This document shows, piece by piece, positions 24,601-36,421 of a DNA stretch of 64,000 bases (its first letter is position 1; each line of letters begins with the position of its first letter). The stretch spans positions 1,512,202-1,576,201 of the forward strand of contig NW_002060946.1 of NCBI RefSeq assembly GCF_000150275.1, in the 5' to 3' direction. The position numbers were made by a program, and so were the translations under genes. The notes below the pieces were generated by a model. The model worked only from the letters and a program-made list of their open reading frames with translations. It was not told where the DNA came from and made no database searches. This stretch comes from Trichoplax adhaerens. Its lineage: Eukaryota; Placozoa; Uniplacotomia; Trichoplacea; Trichoplacidae.

Positions 24601-27600
24601 AATCGCGTTGATGTTCCACAGTCATATTATCTAAAATGGATTTACGTCTTTGTGCAACCTAATACAAGATATTTGAAACAATAAGCTGTTAAGCATAATA
24701 AAAATCTAAATTAAATAAACAAACCAAGAATATTTCAGTGTAAATATGAATATACCACTGGATTTAACGTGGGATTTTATTAGATTACGATAATTCAGCA
24801 TTTGTACTACTGACACCGCAGCTTTCACATTAAGATAAAATTCTTTAGAACTGAATTACTAATGTATTGGCTTACCTCATTTGCTTTGTCTAGAGAATTT
24901 TTCAATTTTATGACTTCCTGTTCCATACTATGGATGTTTTCCATCAAGTTATCATTAACATACTTTGCTTGCTGTTTAGTAAAAGGAATAATCTAGCTAA
25001 ATTCGTGCTCCATGGAAATAATACTCGTGTTTCATGTCATGATACATAGGCTGCTAACCTTTAGCTCTATTTCTAATTCTTTAAATTTCTTCTTGTATCT
25101 ACTTAGTTCTTGTTTAACTTCCTGCGTGATATAAGAAATTCAGAATATAATTCATATATGCATTTCTGATATAAGGAACTGAATCATAATATCATTCAAA
25201 TTAATTCAATTCTGTTACATTTCAGAAAAGATTGTACTCACCCTAAATTTAGTTCCTTCATCAGCTTGTACCGTCTAAATTGCGTTAGATCGACGATATT
25301 TTAATAAAAATTTTGCTTATGATGTTGTTTCATAAGGTTAAATTTATATACGGCTAGATTTACTAATAGTAATAGTAATCAATTATATGGAAATAAAAGC
25401 CATACTACCTCTATCTAATGCGAGTATATAAGCATTATGGGTGGTAAATTACAATTACAATTAATTATCCAACGGTTCAAATTTAGTAAACAATTGAAGT
25501 TTTAATGAGAAATGCTATTCTATCCCAAAAATTTCACTTGTATGCACTAAATACGTTTGTAAGTTGGACTAAATTCCAATAGAAATATAAGCAGCCTATG
25601 CTTTAAAGCTGTAATTAAGCATAAGATTTGATGGGAGCAAAAGGAAACAGTACTATTGAAGTAATCGGCTCTATAAATAAATTAAATTCATAACCAACAC
25701 GATGATAGAAAATAAATAAGTGCCTTACATTTTGCACCGGTAGTGCTTTATCATCTGACTTGACCTTAATGTAAGTAAGACATAATTTTAAATACAAACA
25801 ATTTATTTTATACTAGCTAGAAGTTGTCACAAAAAAATCAATAATCTGAATATTTTAAAGACTTTAATATGAATTAATTTGATTTTTATTTCTAATCAGT
25901 CTTAAAATTACCGATTCATTATCGTCTTCCTGTAATTCTAAATTCACCCGCTGAAATGCTTCTACCATTTTCTGAAATAAGGATAGAAAAATTTATCATA
26001 TTTTAAGATAGCATTTTTTATTAAGTTATGTACCTGTATTTCTTGATCCTTCTGAACTATTAAATTTCTAATAATTAAATTAACAGAAATTATTAAAGTG
26101 AGTAAATAAATCCTCGTATTTATTCTTTTCTAGAACTTAACATAATTGCAAAAAATTAATACCACTTACTGAAATTCTTCAACTTTTTCTTTCATCGATA
26201 GATCTATTTGATCTAACCTATTGGAAATTAATATTGAAATGATTGAATATATAAAATGTGTGAAATTATCAGCTTTAAAAGGTACTAATTTTGGCTTAAA
26301 TTAGCCCTAAAATCACGTTGTAATCTAGAAAATATGGATTGCATAGAACAACAGAATTGAGCACGACTAATATTATTTCCAGTTGCAAGACGGTATAGTA
26401 CATAAATGGCGATGAATTGCTATCTCACAGCATGAATGCAATCAATTTATAATATCAATGCTCGTGATGTGGAAGTCAAGACCTACCGAACTTGCTTGCT
26501 CGAAAGTTCATCATCTTTCTATTAATTGACGATAAGATCAAACAAATCAGCCCCATATGAGATGACTAAAAACGTTTTCTATCTACTCTTCGACAAATCT
26601 ACCTCTTTTAGAAGTCGCTGAAGTACGGCTATTTCAGATGTAATTGAGTCCTATTGATATGATCGATTCAAAGATATATGATTGAATTAATTTATCAATG
26701 ATCTAAATTTCTTGACAGTCATCAGACTATTTTAAATTGCGTATGGTATTCATTCATGCTTATAACTCAAATTTACTTTTGTTTCAAGGAGTTCCTGCTT
26801 TAACGATTTCTTCTCTGCTAATTCTTTGACTAGGCAATCTTATTTTTAACCAAAATAGATGTTATTTATGCTAGTTTATATATGTCCTTTTAAAAGTATA
26901 TTAGCATAGATCATGAAATTCTATACCCTTCAGCTTCTGTATGTACGTGTCCAAGTTCTTTCCCAAATCATTTTCCTGTTACATGGCAAGAAATCAAATT
27001 TAAAAACAGAGTATCACAGCAATGTTAATCATCGCAGATTCATCATTGTTAGTAGACATTATATAAAGAACCATTACTAAGAATTCAATTCCCTAGATCT
27101 TAAATCATATGATTTGAGTAGGTAGGTGATTTTTACGAAATAGATCACTCATGTTTGAATTAGGACATCTATTAATTAGCATATTCCATTGCTGTAAAAG
27201 TATAAGTATAGTGCATTATCTAATGCTGGTCGAGATCTAATGTGGTTGAAATATGATGCGAACATGGTGAGCAGCGTCTGATGATTAATTCAGGCAAATT
27301 GTAGGAAAGTAATTAATTATTCGTATAAATTAAACATCACTTGCTATGAAACGAAGAATGATAATTAGTTATCTCAATGCTAAAGCAGTGGCATTGATAA
27401 GAATCAAATAAAGGAAAGGTTTGCACATTTAAATTATTGGTTGTTTCTTCATCCGTTACTCTACTGTAAAGATCGCTCTTTACCTGTTGCTCAATAGGTT
27501 CCGCTGACGACGAATTACCTATGAAAAATGAAATGATAAGATTCTCATAAATTTATTAAATTAGAAATTTAATCTAATGCATGAGTACTTCGTCCAATAA

Positions 27601-30590
27601 TCCCCGAGATTCCTAGTAAATAGCAAATTTGACTTTCAATTCTACTTCTGCATTTCTGAATTAGGTTAGCCATTTTGTCTATAATACACAACCGAAATTT
27701 ATGGTATATTTTTAGGAAATCTCCTGGTAGAATATTTTCTTAATCAATATTAATAATGGTATTTTATAATTTTTACTTCGAATTCGATTTTCGGTAACTT
27801 CTGCTTCCTTATTGGCGACTTCAGGTAACGATAAACTTTGGGTACTGCCAATACCACTAGATGGAAATTGAAATCGATTGGGAGCATTAGCATAGATTGT
27901 TGGTGAAATATTAGCGTTGTTATATTCTTCCGATTGCCTCTGTTTATAGTCTCCAGCCTGATAATAAGAACTACCGTAGGCTGATACTAAAGGGGTAAAT
28001 TCTGTTGTATTGCTTAAAGTCGGTGTAAGAGAATTGGTTTGTGGGTAAACTTGGCTACTGGATGAATTTGTTGGGTTATTGACCGTATTTAGTGGATCGA
28101 AGTCATCCAAACTTGAAAACATATTAGTAGCTGGTACAGACTTGTCGATTTCGGCATTTCCTCCATCTAAAATTAAATCATTATCAGATTGTTGGAAAGA
28201 AATTAAGTCATTAGCTCGCAATGCTGGAAAAGATCCGGTAACATCTTTAACGACAGCTGGAGACGAAGATGCGCTAGATTTATTTAAATGAGGCATTGCT
28301 TTATGAACACATCGATTTAACTCTTGAACTAAAAAGTCAAATTCTCCTTCGGTGGAATTGCGAATTGTTTGAAATAAAACCGTTGGCTCTAATTTAGTTA
28401 GAATACCAATTTCTTTCTCAACAGATCGATAAAGTAATGTTCTGATATCTTCTTCTACGTCTATGCTATTTCTTCTAATAAATCAGTATAAAAAACAGGA
28501 TTAGGGTTCAGCAATTCCGAATTATCTACTTATATTACATTGTATATCCTTCTACTATTAATTTTGATATAATTAAGACTAAGACGCTTAAAATAATGAT
28601 AAGCTTTATAGTGCCACATCCATTTTATGTATGTTAACATGTACATGTAAAAACTATCCAGCTGTAAGTCTCTAAATGAAATATTTACGCAACCTATAAC
28701 ATCGTGCAGCATATACTAAAATAATGCTCAACCACTATCGAAATAAGCCAGAGCCTTAATATTTTAGGACTAAATATCATGTATTAAAGTTCATTGGCAC
28801 TTTTGTAAATATAAAATTTTCAAATAATGAATACAGTACGAATATATTGCAAATCTGTATGAAATTTAGATCATCATATATAGCCACATAATAAAGCGAT
28901 AATTCAAACGTATGAATACCGGGCAAGTTCTATCCTACCTGCCGAAAGTATAGCCGGATGTTACTGTTGGAGGGGATCCAGGTGTACATCTGACATTAGA
29001 GACGCCATCATATCTCATTTTGAATTGAGCATATTCTGTAACAAGGTCCCTAGTAGTTTACAAAATGTACGAAACAGAGATATGTATATGAATCAATTTG
29101 AAAGAACACTAGAAGTATTATACGTCTAATATTATATAGAATATTACCTTAACTCCTCTTCTCTCTTTTGTAACTTTGTATAAATCACTGTATCAGAAGC
29201 ACAATGTAAATTGAGCAAAGCATTCAAACAGAAAATAAGCAATTAATTATGGCCCTAGTGCGTAGTGTATATTCTAGTTGCTGTACTCTCTGAATTTTTT
29301 AACGTTAAAGATTATTACATTCATAATTTTCAGCAAATTTTTGTTTCTCTTCCATAAGTGACTGATATTGTTGCTTAGTTACATAATCCTGTAAATCTCC
29401 CTGATAGCTATCCAGTTGTCGTCTAAATCCTTCGTTTTCTTTCACTAGCTACACCAAAAGAAGTTGAAATTATAACGTTTTACTATACAGTTATTATTTC
29501 TCCTGAATATACGTTCGATAGCATAAAATTTATTAGAACGTAGAAGTAGTCGAACTTAAGGCTATTAAATATGCCATCTACCCGTTACTTTATAACTTAG
29601 AAATAATGTATTTAATATAAATGAAATTACCCTGGATAATTCAACATTTAAGGTTTGCGTTTGCACATTACTTTCTTCCTGGAGTTGCTAATAGTTTCAT
29701 AATAATTTCAATCTCTACTCGTCTTTTGCAATCTACTTGTACAAGTAGAATAATCTAATGAGATATTCCACTTACTTCCATTTGTTGTTTAGTTAATTCT
29801 AATTCCTGAGCCATGTCGGCCAATTCCTATAATGCGTAAATCATGTTAATTTTTAGTTTATGAGACGGCTATATGTATGGGTGATTCATTGATTATATAA
29901 TTCAATAAAAATGATGGACTAAAGCGTGCTGCAATGGAATTTTTCCTAGAGCTATCTAAATATCAATTTATCTGTTTTGAAACGAACCTTGGCCTTCTTG
30001 CTTTTAGCTAGCAGCTAGAACAGACAACAAATAAAAATCTCTTAAAAATTTCATGTCTTTCTCTCCAAGACTTTGTGACTATCATTGAATTAATTAATAC
30101 TCTAGTTCCAACCTTTGTTGCTTTATTTAATTCATAATTTTGTTTATCTAGCTTATCTCGAAGATTTTTCGCTTCTATTAATCAGTAATTAATAACTAGT
30201 ATTATGAAAAGTTGCAATATGGTCTTAAAAATATCATTTTTTTCTAAGTAAAGATATAAAGAATATTAATGAAATTCAGCAAAAAAAGCAAAAATAGCGA
30301 ACGATAATTAATATTTAAAATAATATAGGCTAAGTCATGAATCACCTTTCTCCAGAAAATTATTTGAATCCTGGAGTTGAGCATTCTTGGATTTCAATTC
30401 TTTTAAATTTTTCTAAATTTTTAAAAATCAATTAGCTACATATAGAATAATCCAAATATTTTATGGCTAGATCAAGTAGCCAATGCTATTATGATCTTCA
30501 AATATTTTGCATTTTATATAGGTGCCGTATTATTAGGTGTTTTACCTGTAGCAGAATAAATTCACGAGTAGATACTATTCCTTCAGACAT
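21674..30590 (-). CDS. GRIPAP1: GRIP1-associated protein 1 (GRASP-1) orthologue: coiled-coil endosomal Rab effector, ~33 exons, ~980 aa
   Basis: In vertebrates GRASP-1 links Rab4 and syntaxin-13 on recycling endosomes; the role here is inferred from orthology. The start exon is 30546-30590. The next exons give KNLKELKSKNAQLQDSNN and KLLAKSKKAK (human KALSKSKKAQE). The last three exons (about 22349 down to 21674; final exon 21674-21742) carry VQILEESGASLAEELTRKTK and GDEGLREMNAKLQRVLEE, matching the human C-terminus (SASMAEDLCRK; GDENLREMNKKLQNMLEE). In between are many 10-45-codon exons of heptad-rich coiled coil. KDIRRLLKSERKRSDQL matches the human LKRQLHLERKRADKL segment. The striking difference is a single 698-base exon (27777-28474) with no human counterpart. 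Human GRIPAP1 is 841 aa; the excess here is about the size of that exon. The exon at about 22705-22740 is the least certain. It is convergent with CDPF1. Confidence 0.92.
27777..28474 (-). other. GRIPAP1 exon encoding a 232-codon insertion (predicted helical part plus Ser/Asn-rich disordered part)
   Basis: The exon enters in phase 2 and leaves in phase 1 with length 1+696+1, so it stays in frame with both neighbours. The first 60 residues look folded and helical (DIRTLLYRSVEKEIG, GEFDFLVQELNRCVHKA). The rest is Ser/Asn/Thr-rich, with short acidic-hydrophobic peptides (DLISF, SLDDFDPLN) of the kind that bind membrane-coat adaptors. That binding idea is inference from short motifs only. Confidence 0.8.
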
Positions 30591-31117
30591 TTTCGGATGA
30601 ACCAGCAGTGATGTACTATACCTTTATATTCACTCTACTCTAGTAAAGTATCACAAAATGGCTACCATAACCATAAGCTGTTTCTTTTTCGAATCTATTT
30701 TGACGGATTAAATGGAATTGATAGCCTAGGATAGATTGAGAAACTTAATTTATAATAATGTAGAACTTCACTGTTGATGGAAAAAAAAATAAAGTTCTCT
30801 GCTTAGCTTTTATTGTATCCTTAAAATTAGACTTAAAGTACAAGGGAATTGTTACTTGAACATTAATTCTCAACGTCTTTCTTGATTTTGATATTAAATT
30901 CTAGTATAGCTGCCTTTACATTAGCGATAAGTATACAATGCTTATAGATTATCGAAATTATTTTTAACCTACTAAATCGATAATAGCTTTAGCCTAATAA
31001 AGCAAAACAGAGCTATCTGATCTCTAATTCTTTAGGTCTTCTTTAACTATTAAAATCGGAATTTTCTGTAATAGATTGATTCACTAAGTTTAATTGTTAA
31101 GGACAAGCTAAACATAT

Positions 31118-31432
31118 TAATAGTTGAATCATCTAGACTGTTCTATAATTTATCAAACTGATATCGTCTTGATTGCAAGTAAAATAAAAAATAGCTGAAC
31201 CATATTGCTTATAGTAGATCTATTCACGAGATTTTTAAAATATTCATGACAACATAAAATACGTATAGATAGAATATTGCATTAATTATTGGATCTTCTA
31301 TACTATTTCATAATCTATTAAACTGAAACCGCCTTAATTGCAAGTAAAATAGACAAATAGCTGGACAACATTGCTCGTAGTTGACCCGTTCACGAGATTT
31401 TTACACGTTCATGAGACCATAAAAAACGATTA
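31118..31432. repeat. Two-copy tandem duplication, ~168 bp spacing
   Basis: The block running from a TTTATCAAACTGA/TCTATTAAACTGA motif through TTGCAAGTAAAATA and AATAGCTG to TTCACGAGATTTTTA and ATAAAATACG/ATAAAAAACG occurs at about 31118-31264 and again at about 31286-31432, with many substitutions. Confidence 0.75.
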
Positions 31433-33619
31433 AATGGATTATCGCGGTCATTTTATTGATTTATTGCGTGGATAATATGACTTTGATTATACTGTAATAA
31501 CTAGTGTATAGACTGCTAAATCTAGCAACAAAGTTAACTAAATCGAGAATAGAGTAGTTATGGTGGATTTGTTATTTCTTGCCCTACCTTTAACTCGAAA
31601 AGTCTCTACTCTAAGTGTCATAACGATGTTGAAAAATGATATATACTATAAAAATGGATAATATCACAGAAATGAAATTTATTCCTTGTCTACTTAGTAT
31701 ATAATTTACTATACAAATCAACTTTTATAAGGTATATTGGCATATTCTATTTTCTTATTAGATTGCAAGGCCTTTTCACCATATACCATATTATAAATTC
31801 ATACTATTTTACAGAAGTTGATGTATACTCCTTTATGATTTATGATAGATTAAATGATTAGATTTCAAAGAAATGCGAAGATACATTTGCAATAATTAAA
31901 TGTGTTTTGAAGACAATTTTAGATGATTTAGGCTTGATAATGCAGATGTTACCGTTCCATTAGAACTAATTGTTATTAGCTCTAAAGTTCTTTCATTCTC
32001 CAATCATCAAAGCGCCATCTTGATTAAGAACTAGGCACATTTTATCATAAAATGCTAGCTAGTAACGATCAATTTATACATATTAACACTTACCTAAATC
32101 TTGATAGATCCGCAATTTAGATATCGTCTATGGAAAAATAAATTAGGACAATTCGCTATATTTCAATTTGTATTATTTCGTTGTATTTCTATAGTTAGCT
32201 TTATTTAATCTGTTAATCATTTGTAAATGTATAGCACTGCGACTATGCTGAGAATTCAGATTCTATTTTCATTTACTATAGTAGCGATTATCAGATCAGA
32301 TAATATCATGGTAATGGTCTGGTCATTTTATGACGTCAACTTGAGCATATGGCTACCTTTATCGAGTAATTGATAGATTAGAGGACAGTATGTTCCTGAA
32401 CCCTCGTACGTATGATGGTAAAAATAGACTGATTATTGGGTCGATGTAATACCAGATATGGGGATAAATTAAAATGATGAAGATATCACGGATAATGTGT
32501 CTTTATATGCTGATTACAGGTATATAAATTAAACGTAGTAAAAAGATATCTCATTTTCGGCAACATATCCAATATTGTCGTTTTAAAATAAGTGAAATTA
32601 TTGCGTCTAACCCTTTACACATTCGGTCATAGGGATTAAAATTAATAGATAGCTCTAGAGGGTTAAATTTCTTTCCTGTTATACTATGACATGAGAAAAT
32701 TAATAGTTGTTCACTACACATATAACTACATTTTATTTATTTATACAAAGTAAAATTACTTTGTAGAGATTAGTATTTATAGCATCAGTTATTGTATGTT
32801 AATTTATTATAAATATGATTCAATATTATTTATTCAGGTTTAGTTATATAAATTTTAAAATGATAACGATATACTGTACCGTATACGCGTATATTATATC
32901 TGCTCAATGTCACTTTGGGCTACTATGGAATGTAATCAGGCCTGAATATTTCAATGGCCTTATATGCGATTCTTTTGGGGATACGGTCAGTTAATCGTAG
33001 CCTCTCGAATATTTCACTGCTAGTGTATGCATAGCTGTGCATATAGTAATAGATCAGATTTATATACAGTACATTACTGATTTATTGTGTAGGATAACGA
33101 AATTCTATAAGCATATAGTAATGCAGTGAAATGTTTTGTCGCTACTTACAGCATGTCCAAGCGATGTCATTGCCGATATACTTGTAAAGCTATATAAATA
33201 CCACCTTCTTGTAACTATATGGAATCTCTGGATCATGATGAAGTTGATTCATCATACTTACTGACTGCAATGGCATATAAATTCATGATGGCATAAACGT
33301 ACTATTTACACGAGTTCATCACTGTTTAACGCCGAAAAGATTGTTTATCGATCAAAAATTCAATGATGTCTACTACAGAAAAGAAAAGATACTAGGCCAT
33401 GCACGTAAACAGCATAATAAATGGTTGCATACATCGTCGCTCATATATTGGATGACTACAACGAATGTATGATATTAGTGAAGTTAAGCATTACAACGGC
33501 TACTGATATCTAATGAATACTGTTGCTGACTACCTTTTAGAACTACATCTTATGGCCTTTGTGTTGTCGCCAAAATCATAATAACTCATAATACTATATA
33601 ATAATCTTGACTGGTAAAC

Positions 33620-34855
33620 AGAGATACTGAATCTATATTAATATCGACTGTACTCTACAACAATTAATTCTAATCAAAGCCGAGCGCTTGCATCTCGTTG
33701 TCGTAAGCCCTAAGTATTCAAAATTGAGTTATATTAATATCCACTGAATATATATATACAGTACTACAATCTCCAACCCTTCCCCAACGTTCACTCCTTA
33801 TAAACTCCAGGCTTTTATACCCTCGACGGCTGATTATGCCGTAGTATTTGAAAGTCTTATCCATTATGGATCTTCCCCATAATCCTAACATAGCCTTTCT
33901 ATTTCATACTGCACAGTACTTTAGTAGCCCTTGGTATAAATCACTTTGTGCAGACTGCATGCACTAGTAATAGTCAAAACATAGCGCTTGAATCTTGTTA
34001 TCGCAAGCCCCAAGAATGCAAACTTGCGGAGATAGACTACTGAATAGAGAAACTGTATCTATATTAATATCTATACTACAATAATCAAAAACATAGCACT
34101 TATATCTTGTTATCGTAAACCCTAAGAATGCAAACTTGCGGTGATAGACCACTGAACAGAGATGCTGTATCTATCTTAATATCTATACAGTACTACAATC
34201 ATAATCAAAGCATAACAGTTGCATCTTGTTATCGTAAACCCTAAGAATGCAAACTTACGGTGATAGACTACTGAACAGAGATGCTAAGAATGCAAAATTG
34301 CGGAGATAGACCGATGAATAGAGATACTGTATCTATATTAATATCTATACTACAGTAATAATCAAAGCATAGAAGTTGTATCTTATTATCGTAAACCCTA
34401 AGAATGCAAAATTTCGGATAGACTACTGAACAGAGATACTGTATCTATCTTTATATCTATACTACAATCATAATCAAAGCATAGCACCTGTATCTTGTTA
34501 TTGTAACACCTAAGAATGCAAAATTGCGGATATAGACTGATGAAGAGAAATACTGTACAGTATCTATATTAATATCTATCTATACTAACATTATTTTATT
34601 TTAATGCTATAACATAATCAAAACGTATCGCTTGTGTCTTGTTGTCGTAACCCCTAAGAATTTAAAGTTACGGAGATAGACTCGTAAGTAGAAACAGTGT
34701 ATCTACGGTGTATTAATATCTACGCGTATACTATAATAATAATTAAACTCTAGTGCTTGTATCTTATTATCGTAACCCCAATGAATTCATAATTGCTTAG
34801 TTCCATTGGTAAACAGAGGTACTGTATCTCTATTAATATCTATGTCATGGCCAAT
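33620..34855. repeat. Degenerate satellite-like array, about eight copies of a ~110-155 bp unit
   Basis: The consensus block 'CTTG-TATCTTGTTATCGTAA-CCCTAAGAATGCAAA' occurs near 33686, 33987, 34099, 34218, 34376, 34487, 34631 and 34756. Between copies sits GAACAGAGATACTGTATCTA followed by TTAATATCTATACTACA. Copies 2-6 are the best preserved. Short minus-strand ORFs here repeat the peptide of the unit and are not genes. Confidence 0.9.
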
Positions 34856-36011
34856 ACCGGCAATCAGACCTGACCAGTAATGGCCGGCCAGTACCGGTAA
34901 GATTTAAATCTATGCCAAGGTCCGTGTAAGGATCCGGGCATTCTATTCTACACTGTACAGTACTGTACTTTTAAATTCGTTCTCTAGCAGCGATTTCATA
35001 AACTACATTTGTTTATCTTGGCCCATGATTCAACTTTCTGTCAGTTGAAGATTCAGACTTTTGCATGTTAGATACTGTGCAAGTGTATATGTGCTCATAT
35101 GTCCTGTACATCGATGATTTAACGGTTATTTTATACAGCTCTAACTGTTATATTGTACTCGTAAACGAATTCGTTCTGGAAGGAACAATTTCAAATCATG
35201 TTTATATAGGCCCAGTAGAGAAACTTTCTTCAAACTCCAACCAATTCATTGGATCAATGGTTTATTTATTTAGTCATTTTATTCTATTTTGATACTGTGT
35301 ATCTAGTACCACGGTTCATAGTTCAAGAGTATAATTGGCAAAATAGTCAGTGAAACACCCTTTCCATTAAAGATTATTCTGATCAATGTGAGTGGAAAGA
35401 AACCAATGGCTGAAGATTGGTCGCCATAGCAAGAACCCGTTGAAAAAGCTTTAAGGCCGACCACGCCTAACAATCCAGTACAGTACTCGATTGTGTTGTA
35501 CTGTATTGTATAGTACGGTACTGTACAGTACAGGGTACAGGTGTAAACTCAGCAGGCCTGACCATTGTATGTTTGCGTGCTGTCATTGGCTCGGCCTAGC
35601 CGTGGCCTAGCATGTGACTTCGGATGAACTGGCACAGATCAGCACCGATGATGTGACGCAAACAATAGAACATGAATAAAAAGAAAGAATACACTTCACT
35701 CATAACGTCACATAGAAAGTCAATTACATCACTTCAGCCTTCAGGTGCTTGACTCTAGAAAAAAATTCTTCAATTCTTTTCATTGGCTGTTGTTGAGTTC
35801 TACAGTACTGCAGGGGCAAATTTGGAACGGAAAGTGTCACAGTGTGACACACCACTGTGTAGCCTGATGCGCGTGCAATGAATGACGACCGTCCACAAGG
35901 TCGAGTTCGATGGACGTGCTCTATGCGCACGTCCTATGGTAGGGTCAGACAGTACTGTACAGTGTACAGTACAAAAGGGTCTCTGTACAGTACCAACGTC
36001 CAACGCACGGG

Positions 36012-36018
36012 TATAAAT
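36012..36018 (+). promoter_or_regulatory. TATA box of ALAS
   Basis: TATAAAT in the context GGGTATAAATAG, about 100 bases upstream of a GAG|GTAAGA donor (36121-36124). That donor pairs with an acceptor abutting the ALAS start codon at 36422. The arrangement implies a short 5'UTR exon of roughly 36040-36123 and a 298-base intron in the leader. The TATA box and donor are seen directly; the transcription start is inferred. Confidence 0.7.
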
Positions 36019-36421
36019 AGTAGAGGCTCGATACACAACTGCTGCGTCTAGGCAAGAGAGCTGTTGTCTAAAACCCCATAGCATTTCCTCACTTGGTATC
36101 TGCTCAAGATTAGTATTTTCGAGGTAAGAAATGCAATCATGGCGAGTTCACTGACAATATCGAGGGAGGAATAACCTTTATTTTATGATACTTGATTGCT
36201 ATAAACCTGCTCAATTTTAGGGTAATTCAATCTTGAGTTATTGACTGCACTATGAGGCGAGAGATAGCCATTCGACGGCCGCCAGTGCAATAAATTGTAC
36301 TGGTATTGATCAAAGAAAAAAGGCCGTTTACAACAATTTTCAAAGAGAACACCAGTACATGAGAAGTCTTTGCCCACTGGTCATTCATTTTTATTTTTGA
36401 ATTTATTTCCCCAATTTATAG

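Larger units (their letters stand above)
30591..35999. other. Gene-poor 5.4 kb between GRIPAP1 and ALAS (divergent)
   Basis: I find no exon I can support. It contains a two-copy duplication near 31.1-31.4 kb, a degenerate satellite array at 33.6-34.9 kb, and GTAC palindromes approaching the ALAS promoter (34950-34975, 35480-35545, 35800-36000). ORFs of 62-94 codons near 34.0, 35.1 and 35.7-36.1 kb lie in repeat or promoter sequence. Confidence 0.6.

Noticed and set aside
33964-34152. Minus-strand ORF with internal repeat
   Set aside because: Translation of two satellite units.
35724-36084. Overlapping minus-strand ORFs of 68 and 94 codons
   Set aside because: They lie over the ALAS promoter and leader exon and have no recognisable protein features.
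36035-36123. Iron-responsive element in the ALAS leader
   Set aside because: No CAGTGN loop with flanking complementary stems is present in the inferred leader exon.
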